Positions 44,216 through 54,600 of a stretch of DNA of 64,000 nucleotides are shown here, in pieces. Under the pieces are notes generated by a model that was given only the letters and a program-made list of their open reading frames with translations, was not told the origin of the DNA and made no database searches. The DNA is taken from contig CAMKTV010000002.1 in assembly GCA_946415785.1 (NCBI GenBank), positions 1 to 64,000 of the forward strand, read 5' to 3'. Each line of letters begins with the position of its first letter. Position 1 is the first letter of the stretch. This DNA comes from an uncultured Solobacterium sp. (GTDB taxonomy: Bacteria; Bacillota_I; Bacilli_A; Erysipelotrichales; Erysipelotrichaceae). Made by a program: the position numbers and the translations under genes.

Positions 44216-44271
44216 TTTTATAAATGTATAGAATGATAATGGTGTAATGTTTGATTATTAAAAAATGTCAT

Positions 44272-44841
44272 CTAGTAATCATAGTCATCATATAATTGGT
44301 CCATGAGACCTCTTCCATCAATTTTCCATTCTTTATCTTTTTTAATCAATCTTATACCTATATCGTATTCTTTGTCTGGAACATTTTTTCTCTCTTCTTT
44401 AATGAATTTTTGAACTTCATTTTTAATCTTTTTTTCACTTGCTCCATTCAATAGCAAGCCAAGCATGTTTGGTAACAGTTCAACAGAAATGTCTGTCATT
44501 ATTGTTTCCCAATCTTCGCAGGTTATTCTCACATAAGCAATCGCTTCATCGCCATCTTGTTCAATTTCTTTAACTTTATATTCAAAGCCAAAGAAATCAT
44601 CATCAAGATATGATGATATTTCTTTAAACGCTTTTGAATTAATGATGTTGTTAGCATAGTTAGCTAACATTCTTGCTTCATCGCTGTCACCTAAATAAAT
44701 CTTTTGTATTGTCTTAGTGTCACCATTCTTGAGTGCTTTCATAAATGATTCAGCAGTTCCCTTAGGTGTTGATGTAGATGAACATGCACACAAGTTAAAT
44801 AATAACAATAAAGATAATAACGCTATTAATACTTTTTTCAT
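44272..44841 (-). CDS. lipoprotein, NTF2/DUF4878-like
   Basis: The 189-residue protein has a lipoprotein signal (LLFNLCAC) and then the layout of the DUF4878/DUF5105-like NTF2 fold: GTAESFMKALKNGDTKTIQKIY, a long helix pair, and a final strand IRLIKKDKEWKIDG. Such proteins are membrane-bound, often linked to envelope machines. It follows the DA1-like peptidase gene by 60 bp with no terminator between, so it is probably the last gene of the tubulin-like operon. A strong terminator follows. Confidence 0.75.
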   Translation of the reverse strand: MKKVLIALLSLLLLFNLCACSSTSTPKGTAESFMKALKNGDTKTIQKIYLGDSDEARMLANYANNIINSKAFKEISSYLDDDFFGFEYKVKEIEQDGDEAIAYVRITCEDWETIMTDISVELLPNMLGLLLNGASEKKIKNEVQKFIKEERKNVPDKEYDIGIRLIKKDKEWKIDGRGLMDQLYDDYDY

Positions 44842-44901
44842 TTTGTTTCCTCCATTTAGAAATAAAACTAAGTAAAATCTTTAGTGATAATAAACTAGTT
44901 T

Positions 44902-45972
44902 TTATAACGGATATTTATCAGTTGTAAATGGTGTTTCATCACAAATCATTGCTTCACGTGATAATGGATATCTTTCTTCATATAAACGGAAGCCAATTCC
45001 ATATTCATCTTCTCTGTTTCTGGTAATAAATTCTTCACGCTTTGCAGCATCAATTTCACCAATTAAATAAAGATATTGTATTTCTACCCATTTAGCCATT
45101 CCTTCGTAGATGATTAAACGTTTATTTTTAGCACATTTTTTAAGCTTTTTGTTTCTATCCCAATGTGTATATTGCCATATATGTGTTAATTCATGGGCAA
45201 AGGTTGCGATTAAAGTTAATCTAGGAGCTCCGTTTTCTAAAACAACACTATATTTCTTATGCTTATATATTGCTACGCCTAATACCAATATACTCTGATT
45301 GTCTATTGAGCCAATGGCACCAGCTTTTTTCTTAAGCTTACGATGCTCTATTACTTCTATAGAAACAGGAACATTTATTGTTGCCCCAAAGAACATTTCT
45401 AGATTTAAAATAATTCTTTTATAAATATCTTCTACTTCTGTTCTCGTTTTAACTACCGTATTGCTACATGTGTTGCATCTATAGCGACCATCAGGTAAAC
45501 GATCATATTCAACGCCCGTTATCTCTGAGCCACAATATGAACAGAACATTTGATTGTCTTTTTTATCTTGGATACTCTTAAAATAATCTGCGCTGTTCTT
45601 TTGTTCACGTGCCTTTTTTAATTCTCCACCATCAAAGCCATTACTTTGTAAAAAGTTTTTTGTGCCACTTAAATCTAATGGCGTGACTCTTTCTGAATCA
45701 TGATATTTTAAATAATATCTTTCATTGTAAGGTGGAATAAATCTTTTACCAATTACAGGATAACTATCTAACGAACCTTCTTGATCTTCTTTAGGTGATT
45801 CATCGTTTTCTTCGTTATTCTCTTCTTGGTTTTCACTAGATGGCTCATCGTTTTGAGGATTGTTTTCTTCTTCTTTTTCTTCTTCTATTTGCTCATCTAA
45901 TGTTGGAGTATCTGAATCTTCTTCTATTCCAGTGACTTTTTCTTCTTCAACTAGATTTTCTATTTCACTCAT
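44902..45972 (-). CDS. DA1-like zinc metallopeptidase with zinc ribbon
   Basis: AAAGGTGGAGG is placed before the ATG at 45972 (MSEIENLVEE), better than the track start. After an acidic low-complexity stretch (about 5-75), a treble-clef zinc ribbon (CSYCGSEITG...CNTCSNT) leads to a peptidase domain with the HExxH site FAHELTHIWQYTHW and a downstream Glu in GMAKWVEIQYLY. This combination of LIM-like ribbon and HELTHIWQ resembles plant DA1 peptidases; bacterial relatives exist. No signal peptide is seen, so it is cytoplasmic. It overlaps the upstream 1200-residue gene by eight bases. A target within the operon's own proteins is possible. Confidence 0.8.
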   Translation of the reverse strand: MSEIENLVEEEKVTGIEEDSDTPTLDEQIEEEKEEENNPQNDEPSSENQEENNEENDESPKEDQEGSLDSYPVIGKRFIPPYNERYYLKYHDSERVTPLDLSGTKNFLQSNGFDGGELKKAREQKNSADYFKSIQDKKDNQMFCSYCGSEITGVEYDRLPDGRYRCNTCSNTVVKTRTEVEDIYKRIILNLEMFFGATINVPVSIEVIEHRKLKKKAGAIGSIDNQSILVLGVAIYKHKKYSVVLENGAPRLTLIATFAHELTHIWQYTHWDRNKKLKKCAKNKRLIIYEGMAKWVEIQYLYLIGEIDAAKREEFITRNREDEYGIGFRLYEERYPLSREAMICDETPFTTDKYPL

Positions 45973-48900
45973 CTTCCTCCACCTTTCCTTCTTCATCTAA
46001 AGAATCATCCTCAATAGGTGTTGATTCATTTTCCTCTTCACTATCTTCAACTTCAGAATCTTCTTCGCTCATTTGATCATCTGCTTCTTCTTCGTCTTCT
46101 TCAGCTTCAGATTCTGTTTCTTCTTCGCTCACTACTTCTTCGCTGTTTTCATCATCATTTTTCTCTTCAACGATATTGTCGTCATTTTCTTCAGTTGTAG
46201 CAGTTTCCTCGTTTGGAACATCTGAATCAGTTTTGTCTTTATCTTCGTCTTTTTTCTTCTTCTTGAAAAGATTCTTGATAAATTCAATTATTCGCTTAAA
46301 GAAAGGCTGCTTTCCGCTTTCTTCAAGTTTCTTTCTTCTTTCCTCTTGTTTTGCTTTTCTCTCAGCTTTTCTTTTTTCTTTTGGAGTTAAGCCTTCTTCG
46401 CCAGCTTCTTGTCCTTCTTTATTTTTCTTCTTAAATAATTTCTTGAACCAGCCACCAATACGTTTAAAGAAAGGCTCTTTTTTATTATCTTCGTATACAT
46501 TGAATTCTTGTGTTTCTTTCTTTTCAATCTTGACTTCTTTTACTTTTAAGCTTTCTTCGATCATTTCATCATTCCAAGATAAATAATCAGAAATCATTTG
46601 CAGTATACGAGAAATATTTCTTTCAACAGCACCCAATAATCCTAGATCTAATTGGCTATCTTCAACGATGTAAATGTATTTGCCTTCTTGTTCTTCGTCG
46701 AAATCAAGACTATATGTTAATGGTGCAGTAAAACTTCCGTTAGTTAATGCACAAATAAATGGTTGGTTTTCTGCAAACAATGATACAAACAATTCGTTAA
46801 GTAAGTTAGTTAAAGTTACTCTTACATCATCATTGAATTCATCACCAAATTTAGAGAAATCCAATTTAAGAATTTGCTTGTGATGATAATTACGTGAAGG
46901 AACATTGTTTAAACTGATTAAATCAGAAGCATCAAAATCATTGTATGCTTTTTGTTTCCAATAGCCTTTTGTATCAACACTGAAATCCGCAAATTGATAA
47001 TAGACATCAATATCATTGATTGTCTTCAAATCGCCCATTGTTTTAGAGTCTTCTACACTATGAATTGTATAATTACGCAATTGACGATAAGTTAATCGGC
47101 CATTAATGTGGTCAGATGCTCTACGAACTAATATTCTGTTATCAGCTGTAGTTGTTACCATTTCGTAATATTTACCATTAAGTGTAAAGAATTGTCCTGG
47201 TAAATATTTCTGATATACATGACCTTTTAATTCACTTCCAATAAAGTTATCAACGTCTTCTTCTTCAGAAATGTATTTTGCATTCTGTAAATCATCTAAG
47301 ATAACACTATAAAACTTTTCATCTTCAATAGTATAAATATTCTCATATTCACCACTATCAGGTCGATATTCTCTCTTTAATAGAATTGTTTCATCTTTTT
47401 CAAAGACTAACTCTTCACCACTAGGCTTAGTATATATTAAGTCTGGAACACCTGATGACTTAGTAATGTCTTCTTTTCCAAAAATAATACATATTTCTTT
47501 CCATAGTTCAAGTAAAGGATTTTCTGTATCCATTCCTTGAAGTTCGAGTTGTCTTAATAAAACTTTTTCTTCAATATCTTCTACACATAACAACAAGCAC
47601 AAAGATAATATTGCATTGCGTCTTGTACGTACATAGTCAGCAGCAATATATGGAATCGCTTTTGGATCCACTCTAAATATCTCTGGATTGCTAGTCATAT
47701 ATTCACGCATCATGTATTCATTTGATATGACATTAACAAAGCCTTGTTGTTCTGTTATTGTTGCGAAATTACGTCTTGTTTCAAATAGATTTTTTCTGTC
47801 ATCTTCAACTGTTAAAAATGCTAAATTGCTAACTCTTTGATTACAGATATTAAATGATGTTTTAAAGTACTCATCAAAAGTTTCCTGATTCTTAGGAAGT
47901 TTTGCATAACTTAATAATTCATAATAATACTGTTTAGCTATCCAGTGTGCATCAATAACAGGGAAAGTTTCGCATCCATACCAAATGGCGTTTTTAATCT
48001 GATTTTTTAATGCCACCATTGATAATTCTGTTCCTAGTCCTAAGAATCTAGAGATACCAGGTACAATACGGTGTTGAAGATAATCATCATCAGCAGTCCA
48101 GCACATATATGAACTAATGCCATGAGGATGTTCAGTAGCTGAAACTTCTGTTATGTTTGTCATTAAAATATGCGATAAAGAGTCAACCAGTCCATCACAG
48201 TTACGGTCTATAGAACAATATGTAACCTGTCTTTCTTTTCCACAACACTTCATAAGCATGTGTAAACCAACCTGAGCGGTTGTCACAAGCTTTGAAGGTT
48301 CTATTATCATAACAAAAGATACTTTTTGTAAGAAGTCTTTAAATACTCTATGTATTTTCAAATCATGAACACCAGATCTTGTAATGATACCGATATCTGG
48401 CAATTCTTCTTCTTCATTTCTATCTTTTGATAAAACTTCAATTTTCCAGATATTAGGAATATGTGCTAATTCACCCATTCCTTCATCTAACCAGTTCTTC
48501 AGATCATTTTCTGAGCCGTGCTGTCCTAAAACAACAAGAATTTTTCCACTATTCAGCAATTCATGATTCATTGAATAGAAAACATATGGATTCAATTTGT
48601 CATAAAAAGGTGTATTAAATAATAAGCTCTTTCCATTTGCCAAATCATAACCTGAACGAACATAATCAACATTTGGTTTTAGGCCGCCATCCATTAGTTT
48701 TCTTATAAACATTGAATAATTGTTCGCAAGATTGCCACCTTCTTTTTCAATGTTCATTAATATATCTTCGACTGAATTAATTGCACTTCCTGACTCATTA
48801 ACAGTAATGCCACCTGTTGAAAGTTTATCTCCAAATAAATCCATTAATGGCTTTCTAAGTTTTGCATAAAAAGCGAAATGTCTAGATTTATCTTTTTGAA

Positions 48901-49564
48901 CTATCAGGTCTGCTTTTTCATCTTTTTGTAATCCATCAATAAAGAATGCAAATTCACCAACTATTATGATTGAGAAAAATGGATAATAAGGTTCACTTAC
49001 TAAATTCTCCATGCATAAGTAAAATGTAACAAGCATTCCAACTACGGATATACCACAAATACCATAATAAGCAGTTTTTAAATATGACCGAGCTTGGCCA
49101 AAATGATCTTTGATATACCACGCTTCATCATTTTCGTCATAATAGTAGAATATTTCAACAAGAGAACCAATAAATGAGTTCTCGTTAATAGTGATTTTTT
49201 TCATTATTGCCGTTAAAATCTTTTTCAATGTTACATATACTGTAAGTGCGGCAGTATTAAAAAGAACTACTTCTAGAAATATTCCCCAACTTGTATATAA
49301 GTTTCTTATACCATTTCCGATAAAACTCAAGAAACTTACCATTTCAAAAATCTTAGCTAATCCTAAGAATAGATTAAGCAAAAGATCTGATAATTTATTC
49401 AACAAGAAAAACATTATGATGCTATAAATAATTGCAACTAGTGGCATTGCGAATTGATTGCATCTTTTTTCTTTTGGTGTATTAGCACTGTTATTGCTTT
49501 TAAACGCAAGAAGCATAAAAGGAAGAAAAGACAACGCTATAGATAATAGTTTAATTATTTTCAT
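45965..49564 (-). CDS. large polytopic membrane protein of the tubulin-like operon
   Basis: GAAAGGAAG is spaced for the ATG at 49564 (MKIIKLLSIA), so the protein has 1199 residues. The N-terminal 230 residues hold four to six membrane helices. The cytoplasmic middle part carries helicase-like remnants: GKSLLFNTPFYDKLNPYVFY resembles motif Ia without a Walker A lysine loop, and VMIIEPSKL stands where a DEAH box would be; GQFFTLNGKYYEMV and YIYIVEDSQLDLGLL recall DUF1998-type ends. The tail has two copies of a basic amphipathic helix (PFFKRIGGWFKKLFKKK and PFFKRIIEFIKNLFKKK) and a Glu/Asp-rich end of about 90 residues. I do not recognise a named family. Confidence 0.72.
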   Translation of the reverse strand: MKIIKLLSIALSFLPFMLLAFKSNNSANTPKEKRCNQFAMPLVAIIYSIIMFFLLNKLSDLLLNLFLGLAKIFEMVSFLSFIGNGIRNLYTSWGIFLEVVLFNTAALTVYVTLKKILTAIMKKITINENSFIGSLVEIFYYYDENDEAWYIKDHFGQARSYLKTAYYGICGISVVGMLVTFYLCMENLVSEPYYPFFSIIIVGEFAFFIDGLQKDEKADLIVQKDKSRHFAFYAKLRKPLMDLFGDKLSTGGITVNESGSAINSVEDILMNIEKEGGNLANNYSMFIRKLMDGGLKPNVDYVRSGYDLANGKSLLFNTPFYDKLNPYVFYSMNHELLNSGKILVVLGQHGSENDLKNWLDEGMGELAHIPNIWKIEVLSKDRNEEEELPDIGIITRSGVHDLKIHRVFKDFLQKVSFVMIIEPSKLVTTAQVGLHMLMKCCGKERQVTYCSIDRNCDGLVDSLSHILMTNITEVSATEHPHGISSYMCWTADDDYLQHRIVPGISRFLGLGTELSMVALKNQIKNAIWYGCETFPVIDAHWIAKQYYYELLSYAKLPKNQETFDEYFKTSFNICNQRVSNLAFLTVEDDRKNLFETRRNFATITEQQGFVNVISNEYMMREYMTSNPEIFRVDPKAIPYIAADYVRTRRNAILSLCLLLCVEDIEEKVLLRQLELQGMDTENPLLELWKEICIIFGKEDITKSSGVPDLIYTKPSGEELVFEKDETILLKREYRPDSGEYENIYTIEDEKFYSVILDDLQNAKYISEEEDVDNFIGSELKGHVYQKYLPGQFFTLNGKYYEMVTTTADNRILVRRASDHINGRLTYRQLRNYTIHSVEDSKTMGDLKTINDIDVYYQFADFSVDTKGYWKQKAYNDFDASDLISLNNVPSRNYHHKQILKLDFSKFGDEFNDDVRVTLTNLLNELFVSLFAENQPFICALTNGSFTAPLTYSLDFDEEQEGKYIYIVEDSQLDLGLLGAVERNISRILQMISDYLSWNDEMIEESLKVKEVKIEKKETQEFNVYEDNKKEPFFKRIGGWFKKLFKKKNKEGQEAGEEGLTPKEKRKAERKAKQEERRKKLEESGKQPFFKRIIEFIKNLFKKKKKDEDKDKTDSDVPNEETATTEENDDNIVEEKNDDENSEEVVSEEETESEAEEDEEEADDQMSEEDSEVEDSEEENESTPIEDDSLDEEGKVEEDE

Positions 49565-51653
49565 ATATTTCTTCCTTTCTTGCAATTATACTCAAAATAA
49601 TATTTGTAGGTACATCTACAAAATTACCCCTGTCGACAAATTCAATTCTTAAACTGTCAAAGTTTCTGATTGGAGCAGGGTAAGTATATTCATGTATCTG
49701 AGTGAAGTCATAATTAAATGGCTCAATTAGGTTTTCATCGCAATCAGTAATATCACCAATATAATCTTTATATGATTCTTTAAGTTTCGCTCTTACTTTA
49801 CGTATTTCTTCTTGATGTTTTTTTAGAACATTTATGCTTTGTGTATATTCGTCAACAACTTTTTCTGTGTTTTGTAAAACATTATTGCTTCTTCTAACAC
49901 TGCATGAAGCACTTAAATATTCTGAGCATTGTCTTAAGAATGATTTAATATTTGAAAGAACATCATTTACGGTATTGTTGTAATCTTTTATTAAGCTGAT
50001 TAGTGAAGATCTCATTAATAATAAAGATATCAAAAGAATAACAAGTAAAAGCCCTAAAGATACTAATGTAATTATTAAGGCAATTGATGTTGTATCATAA
50101 CCGGCATTTGAAGAAATGATGAAAGGTAAAAAGCCAATCAAGTACAATGCAAAAACAATGATTGTCAGAATAATGCCACTCTTTTTAGTCATACGTGTAT
50201 TGATTTTCTTCTTGATATTTTCAGAAGAATTCTCAATCTTTTTTTGATATGAAGAAAGAGCGACATAGTTATCAGGAATTGATTCAATCATCTTATTTTC
50301 TTCTTTTTCCGCAAATTCCCTGATGTCATCAATTTGGAATTGAGTTAAACGACTTATATCAGAACTAATTCCTTGGCTTGCAATATTAGCTTGTACAATA
50401 CTTTTCTTTATTGAACGTAACTGTTGTTTACTGATATAAGCTAATTCTTCTTTGGAAGCATTATAATCTTTTTTCCACTTGCTATGTTCATTTTCTGGGC
50501 TGTCATAGAACAAACCATAGTCTTTTTCAACATATGTGTTTTCTTCTTTACAAGAATTATCTAAAACGACAGGGATGTCGCTTGGCGTACAAAAATGTAA
50601 TGAGGCATCTTTATCACTCAAGCTGCCAGGAATCTCACTTCTGGTTTTTTCAATTTCGCTATTTATTGATTCATAAGTGTTAGCTAATTTTTTATCATAT
50701 GTTGTAATCAGTTTATATAATGGTCCATCATCAGTTTCAACATCAATTCTATATAAATGTCTAGATTGAATAGAACTGCTTGAAATAGGATTCGTTGCCA
50801 CAATCAAACATATGGTTAAAAAGAAAATATAATTTGAACGAAAATCCTTATGTGAATATGGAAGTGCATCATACACTAAGAAACGCATTTTATCAAAATA
50901 CATATTGCGATCTACAAATTGTGAATACTGTTTACCTAAATCAGTATTCCAATAATCCTCTGGATTAAAGAAATCTTTTTCAACAACACGAGGAGTAATA
51001 CACAACACATGTATTGGATAATTAATATTCAAATATTTTTCATCAATAAAAGCGCTGCGTAACTGCTCCTTCAAACGCATTTCTTGCGTATAATATGTTT
51101 TCCTTAATTTCTGTATTTCATCATCAAGGCTTTTTCCATTGTTTTCTTTATATATTTCTTCTAAAACTAAATCAGTTTCATCTACTTTTCCTTTATAATC
51201 ATTTTTTATAAATTCAGTAGGTTTAAAACAAAGCCATGTAGATAGTTTTGTTAGTGGAAGTGCAATTGCATTTTTATAAACATTTTCTTTTTCTTTTGCT
51301 AAATTCTCGTAATATTCTTTCCACAACGAAAGAAGCTTCTCTTTAGTTTCGCTTTCTTCAATATTGTAGTCTGGTTCAACTAGTTCATCTAAAGACTCGT
51401 GATTGACCACATCAAAAGGATTTCGAAGCCTTGCAATTTCTTCGCTTAAATTATTAATGATGATTGCTCGCCATTCTTTTTTCTTGCCTACAATATCTTG
51501 TAGTTCAGGGACAGCCTCTTTTAAAGTCTGTCCCTTAGTGTTCCAATAGCAAAACGCAAGGTCCTTATTATTAAGAAACGGCTCAAAAAACAATTTATCA
51601 TCAGTTCGGATTGCATCAATATATGATTTTTCCGCTATTAAAACTGTGAACAA
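49551..51653 (-). CDS. coiled-coil membrane protein of the tubulin-like operon
   Basis: The start is a TTG at 51653, seven bases after GGAGGTG, and no ATG is close. The 700-residue protein has a soluble N-terminal part (about 1-260), a hydrophobic patch near 275 (FFLTICLIVATNPISSSS), long coiled-coil regions (about 320-490), a pair of transmembrane helices near 490-548 and a second coiled coil (about 555-640) before a short beta-rich end. The layout suggests a membrane-anchored scaffold that holds a filament at the membrane. It overlaps the following membrane-protein gene by 14 bases. No family is recognised. Confidence 0.75.
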   Translation of the reverse strand: MFTVLIAEKSYIDAIRTDDKLFFEPFLNNKDLAFCYWNTKGQTLKEAVPELQDIVGKKKEWRAIIINNLSEEIARLRNPFDVVNHESLDELVEPDYNIEESETKEKLLSLWKEYYENLAKEKENVYKNAIALPLTKLSTWLCFKPTEFIKNDYKGKVDETDLVLEEIYKENNGKSLDDEIQKLRKTYYTQEMRLKEQLRSAFIDEKYLNINYPIHVLCITPRVVEKDFFNPEDYWNTDLGKQYSQFVDRNMYFDKMRFLVYDALPYSHKDFRSNYIFFLTICLIVATNPISSSSIQSRHLYRIDVETDDGPLYKLITTYDKKLANTYESINSEIEKTRSEIPGSLSDKDASLHFCTPSDIPVVLDNSCKEENTYVEKDYGLFYDSPENEHSKWKKDYNASKEELAYISKQQLRSIKKSIVQANIASQGISSDISRLTQFQIDDIREFAEKEENKMIESIPDNYVALSSYQKKIENSSENIKKKINTRMTKKSGIILTIIVFALYLIGFLPFIISSNAGYDTTSIALIITLVSLGLLLVILLISLLLMRSSLISLIKDYNNTVNDVLSNIKSFLRQCSEYLSASCSVRRSNNVLQNTEKVVDEYTQSINVLKKHQEEIRKVRAKLKESYKDYIGDITDCDENLIEPFNYDFTQIHEYTYPAPIRNFDSLRIEFVDRGNFVDVPTNIILSIIARKEEIYENN

Positions 51654-51678
51654 TTTCGCCCACCTCCGTTTTTAGTTA

Positions 51679-54600
51679 TTAGATAACTGAACTATCTTTG
51701 AATTCTTTAGCAATTCTATCTAATAATAATTCATAATCTTCTGGTTCTGGTGCTGACATGATTACATCACGGATCTTCTTTTGAATGATTTCCATGATTG
51801 GATTATCAGCAGCAGGTACAGCATGCATTTCATCAATATAGAATTGATAATTACGTTCTAATAAAGTCAACTCATCAACTAAACGAGTACACAAAACAAA
51901 TTTAACGTCTTCTGGTTTTTCCCATTTAGTATATTCACCACGTAATACATCAATTACAGCATCTACCATTGAATCAAATTCAGCAACAAAACGATCTGAA
52001 TTTGGTAAAGAACAATAGAACGCTAAAGGTATTTCTAATATACTGTTAGGATTTTCAACGTAGCGTTTGCCATCATCTTCGATATTTTCTAATTCTTTGT
52101 TTGCCTTATTTTGTTTGTATCTTGCTTCTTTATTCTTTCTAATCTCGCTTCTTAGCTCTTCTAGACTCTTTTGTGTTCCATCATAAATATTATTTTTGTT
52201 TTTCTCATCAGAGCCAAGTAAAGCAAATAGGTCAAATGAAGCCATGTCTTTGAAGAATTCAGTATTTTCATAATTACAGTTCTTTGCAGCACTTACTGCT
52301 TTTCTTAAAGATGCGATCTTATTGATGTCTTCTACAACTCTATAATTTACATATAAAGCTTCTAATATTTCATAGAATTCATCACACAATGTACCATTTG
52401 GAACTTGAAGTTCTTCATCACGGTTGCTTGAATTTCTAAATGCATAAACATTCTTTCCGTTAGCAACATTTGATAATGGACGAAGTTGAATTGCTTTATG
52501 AATTAATCCATAAATAAATGCTTTGTGAACTTTCATAATAACTTGTTTTTGATAGTTAAAGTCTAGTTCAGGCATTTGTTTAATTGAATCCCATGCTTTA
52601 TCGATATGTGTTGAAACTGCAGCATTCTTTGTAGAATCAGGGCCAATTAAATTTGAGTATTCAACATAAGCTCTATGATATGTACCTGGTTTCTTTTCAC
52701 CAGTTTCTGTCTTAAATGGAGCAGCAAATTTCTTCAATTTATCTGGTGTTAAATTGTATAACGCATTGAAGAAATGAATTTCATATTTAGAAATTGTATC
52801 TACTGCTTCACCCTTAGGCATTAAGTCTCTTACACGAATTCTACGATTATCTAGTAATGATTTATTGAATGCACAAGCTTTGATTTCTCTTGATTCTTCA
52901 TTAGGCATTCTTTGAATTGATGGAGCAGCAATACGTGTTCCTTTTTCAATAACTTCAAAGATATGTCTCTTAACATCTTCGATAGTAACTTTTTCAAATA
53001 CTTGTTCGCTGCCATCGTTTTCTTCACGTAAACGAATTCTTTCTTGTAAACGTTGTTCTAATTCAATAGCACCAATAATGTCGATATTGATATCATCACA
53101 CTTATCAGCAACGCTATCTCTAAAATAACCCATAAGAATATCATCAAAGATATTTACTCTGCGGTCTGCTTCAATTGATTCGCCGCCTGCTTTCTTTAAC
53201 TCAATGTTAAATACAGCATTGTTTTTAACTGCATCAAAGATTCCTCCACTAATATCTGAGCTTAACATAGTTGTTTCTTTTTGAATCTTTTGTAAAGAGA
53301 ATTTACTTAATTCTTTTAGAAGACTTTCAGTTGCACAAATATTAATAAATGAATCACCTTTTTGATATTTAAGTTCATCTACTAAATCAGTTTGGTTTCT
53401 ATTTAAGTCTTTAACTTTAGCAGCAAATGTATTAAAGAAAGCTTCAAATTGAGCAGAGAATTCTTTTAGATATTCTAATGCTTTTTGATAAGCTGCAAAG
53501 TTTTCAACTAGCTTACGATAGTTCTCTATTGCTTTAAAATATGCAGGAACATCAGTATCAGCCTCATCATATATCTTTTTATAACCTTTTAGTTTTTGTC
53601 CTAATGTAGGTTCATTTTCTGATACTTCAGCTAGATTATCAATACCGATAATTTTTGTTTTAGAGAATTTTAAGTCATCATATTCTTTTTCTTGGAATGA
53701 TCTAATTCTCTTTTCTGCTTCTTTGATTTCATTTTCTGCGCCACTTGTAACTCTCTCACTTAATTTATCTAATAAACGATATAAAGCAAAACGAGTTGCA
53801 CATGGATGGAAAACTTCTTTTTGAACATTCTTAATAAGTTGTTCAAAACTATAAGCATCTTCAATTGCAAGTGTTTTTCTTTCATTAGTAAATACAGCTT
53901 CAACCCAACGAGCAGCAATCTTGCCAATGATAGGATTATTGTCGTCTTTACCTTTTTCTGCGATTTTCTTATGATATTGTTTTATCTTATAAACTGCTTC
54001 GCTAATCTTCTTTTCAGCTGAGAAGCCGCTTGTTGCACGACTAGCAGCAGGTTCGTATAAATCTTTAATTCCACTGTCATTTAAAACTGCTTGATTGACA
54101 GCATCTTCAAACTTTTCCATGTAATCCTCAATTTTTGAATCAAAATCATTTAATTCATATGAGTTTACAAGGTCTTTTGAGAATGCGTCTGTTGCGTTTA
54201 GCATAGTATCACAGAACACTTTTCCATATGAATCCCATGTTGACATTGGAATACCACGTTTCTTTTGTTCTGCTTGATAAAGTTTAACTGCTTTATCATA
54301 TTTAGTCCATTTAGTTGCTTCGCCTTCACCACCTATACTATCCATTGCTAAATCGTATGCTACATATTCAACAACTTTTTCGTATGGGTAACGAATTACA
54401 CCAGCACCAATGCCACCAAAACGATTACGTCCATAGTTGCCTGGTTTAGCCATTTCTTTAATGATATTGTCTTCTTCTGAGAAAGCCTTCTTTTGCATTG
54501 GACCTACGTTTTGTTCATATAGGGCTTGTGCTGCTTGTTTTTCATATTGGTTAGTACTTATCATTGTGCTATCTTCAGCATCTTGACCATCCATTAAGAA

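Noticed and set aside
43927-44271. Small RNA or tRNA in the 345-bp gap
   Set aside because: The only structure is the operon terminator; the rest is explained by the sorting-signal remnant or is AT-rich sequence.
46018-46586. Rightward ORFs of 60 and 136 codons rich in Leu and Ser
   Set aside because: They are antisense shadows of the Glu/Asp/Lys-rich tail of the large membrane protein and have no ribosome binding site.
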